Below are positions 61,903-64,000 of a DNA stretch of 64,000 nt, piece by piece (the first letter of the stretch is position 1; every line of letters starts with the position of its first letter). Source of the DNA: Phycomyces nitens. Taxonomy: Eukaryota > Mucoromycota > Mucoromycetes > Mucorales > Phycomycetaceae. The notes under the pieces were generated by a model. It did not search any database and was not told the DNA's origin. It saw only the letters and a list, made by a program, of their open reading frames with translations. Position numbers and translations under genes: made by a program. The stretch is from assembly GCA_022702545.1 (NCBI GenBank), contig JAHRBC010000008.1, positions 868,001 through 932,000 of the forward strand, read 5' to 3'.

Positions 61903-63958
61903 ATGAGTAGTCAAAAGTCATTTGATCCCACAGTAAGATTATCAAGTCATTTTGTATTATGCTGATTGCAAGTAATCTCTAGGATTTTGTAATGCCATCT
62001 CGGCCAACACAATCAAAAAGACGAAAGCATAAGCATGTTGAAGATCTCGCGATGCCGTCTTTTGTTACCAAGGATACCTCGGTCAAAGAACCAGGTTCAT
62101 AACGCGATACATATGTACACACAATATTAAACCTAGAATATTCTAGAAACCCATCATCTCTGGACTGACAGATATGAACCACAACTAGAGGTATTATAGA
62201 TACAACACACAATTTCCTGGCTGATAGACCCACCACAGGAAGAGCTTGCTGTTGCTGCAAAAAAAGTCAATGAGATTAAAGAATGTATCATTAGTGCGGC
62301 CGGAAAGATATCTCACAGGAGGTGCAAGGTAGACCCAATTTATTTGCTCATGAGCTATGTATTAAGAATATCCATGAGCCTTAGATCCTCACAATCACAG
62401 GCAGTTCGGGAAGTGGGAAGAGTACGACGATCCGCTTACTAGCAAAGACAATGCCGTACAAGCTGTTGGAATGGGTTAACCCTACGAACAATAATAACAT
62501 ATTGAATGTCAATGATCATGCTGAATATATGTCTAGCATGGATCATTTTGAAGAATTCATGAGACGGGCCATTCAAGTCAATAGTTTCGATAGACCAGCT
62601 TTGGATGGAGCTAGAGTACATAAGAATCCAAAGATGCCCGGAAAAGTCATCTTGCTCGACGACATACCTGATCTTACTACTCCAACTATAAAAGAACGGT
62701 TCCATAGAATACTGAGAGCCTGCACAACAAACACTAATCCAGTCCTGGTTGTCATTGTCGTCAGTGAGGCCTGGATGGAGACTGACTTGAGCTGGAAGAA
62801 GCAAACCGAAGAGAAACTGATTTCTCTGCGAGACATTGTGCCAGAGGATATAGCAAATGGACCTTATTACAGGGAGATAAAGTAAGTGAAATTAAGCATC
62901 CAAAACACACATCTTCACTCATTAATCCAAGGCTGAATGGTGTTACCAAGAAGAATATATCGACCTTGCTTCGTAAGATTCGTGATACAGAGATCAAAAG
63001 ATTTGAAGATCGAAAACAGAGACCCACACGCACACACACAATGGATCAAGTGCCTTGTCTGAGCTTAGCAGATATTGATACTATAGCCGAATCAAGTCAA
63101 GGAGACATTCGGTTTGCCATTAATACCTTGCAGTTTAATTTCTTTTCATTGGAATCTTCATCAAAGCATCGCAACAAGAAAGACTCCCAGGACAAAGGGT
63201 AAATTGGTTCAATAAGATTTATATCCCATACTAACAAACGGGTTTAGTGATCGGATAGAAGTACCAAGTCTGTTTCATTCACTTGGAAAAGTTCTCTACA
63301 GAAAAAGTATATATAGATATATATGCTGTATATAAAGTATTTTTCTAATATTATATGCAGGAGATTCCACTGGAAATCTAGAGACTTCACCCAAGGTTGG
63401 ATATATTACAAAGTAAACATACTACTTGTAGTTAATGACTATTTTAATGTAGGTCTTGATTGAGACGCTACCTGAAAACTTGGACAAGTTTCTCTCTCAC
63501 TTGCATGAAAACACTCCATATTTCTGTGATGATATCAGCCAATTAAATACTGCGATACAGTGTTTTGGTGAAGGAGATGTATTGGCCTCTATGGGGGACT
63601 GGAGGGTAAGAAAGAGAGATATAGAGACATGGATCTAAATATGCGCCTTAGGATACGGCACAATTGATGTATCAAGCGATATCTACGATTGGCGGTATAA
63701 TGAATATACCTCCTTCAAAAAAGAAGGGGACGATGTTTTGCATGAGAAAACCGACTGTGATAACAAAAAGGGATATTTCTGAACAAAAGAAAGGTAATAT
63801 ATATGTCTTGTGTATTTTGTCTTATATTCTATATAGCGGATCGGCAATTTATATTTCCAGCGTCTGTAATGGCTTCCTGCACAGCCCATAACGATAATAC
63901 ATTGTCTTCAGAATGGGAAGAAGCAATTGAAGATTTCACTAGTGATGAAGGTACATAA
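61903..63958 (+). CDS. RAD17: Checkpoint clamp loader subunit Rad17/Rad24
   Basis: Replaces Rfc1 in the clamp loader that puts the 9-1-1 clamp on damaged DNA. Eleven exons: 61903-61932, 61983-62094, 62147-62190, 62239-62328, 62385-62881, 62932-63198, 63248-63306, 63361-63395, 63453-63605, 63652-63793 and 63837-63958; 516 residues. LWTDRYEPQLEEELAVAAKK is the family entry motif, the Walker A is ITGSSGSGKSTT (about residues 97-106), Walker B is VILLDDIPDL, and SSQGDIRFAINTLQF is the sensor-2 region. The C terminus ends AIEDFTSDEGT at a TAA, resembling the short acidic tail conserved in animal RAD17, so the gene seems complete inside the window. The last acceptor has an in-frame alternative 24 nt downstream (exon from 63861). 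Confidence 0.93.
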
Positions 63959-64000
63959 GAATAGGATACTCCAAAGCTACAGAACCATTAATTTTAAATC

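Overview
The window is nuclear DNA of a filamentous fungus, most likely an early-diverging one (Mucoromycota, Mucorales-like). The evidence is many short introns (about 43-110 nt), AT-rich spacers full of A/T runs and (TA)n tracts, fungal-only genes (VTC4-type polyphosphate polymerase, Vac7-like, Rgd2-like, Caf120-like), ATG101, and a good candidate U12-type AT-AC intron, a class long lost from yeasts and most moulds. Species is not determined. All gene models were built by hand from homology, splice signals and reading-frame continuity; every model adds up to an in-frame CDS except the Vac7-like gene, which has an apparent frameshift.

Layout. 1-12.7 kb: mitochondrial phosphate carrier MIR1 (+); autophagy factor ATG101 (-); LSM12 (-, with the AT-AC intron); cobalamin-independent methionine synthase MET6 (-); a 3.9 kb gene-poor spacer; ribosomal protein eL38 (+). 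12.8-38.3 kb: a block of minus-strand genes: Rgd2-like F-BAR/DEP/RhoGAP, Vac7-like vacuolar membrane protein, a type II membrane glycosyltransferase, a right-handed beta-helix protein, a LEA2-type membrane protein, a Caf120-like PH-domain protein and a second small LEA2-type membrane protein, separated by gene-free stretches of 2.8 and 4.3 kb. 39.7-48.0 kb: plus-strand S9 peptidase, tRNA m7G methyltransferase TRM8 and VTC4. 48.4-49.8 kb: proteasome deubiquitinase RPN11 (-). 50.4-54.5 kb: a decayed ORF running into a 3.68 kb near-perfect palindrome (two 1,801 bp arms around a 75 bp spacer). 54.8-64 kb: a peroxisomal-type carrier (-) divergent from a class I heme peroxidase (+), bystin/ENP1 (-) and checkpoint clamp loader RAD17 (+).

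Most genes are unlinked housekeeping functions: translation and ribosome biogenesis (eL38, TRM8, ENP1), proteolysis (RPN11, S9 peptidase), membrane and vacuole biology (VTC4, Vac7-like, Rgd2-like, LEA2-like proteins) and metabolism (MET6, MIR1, carrier, peroxidase). No biosynthetic cluster, tRNA, rRNA or CRISPR array was seen.

The most unusual items are the palindrome with its outward divergence gradient, the AT-AC intron in LSM12, three GC-AG introns supported by protein homology or frame, very small coding exons (3, 13, 21 and 24 nt), and three single-pass LEA2-type membrane proteins within about 22 kb.
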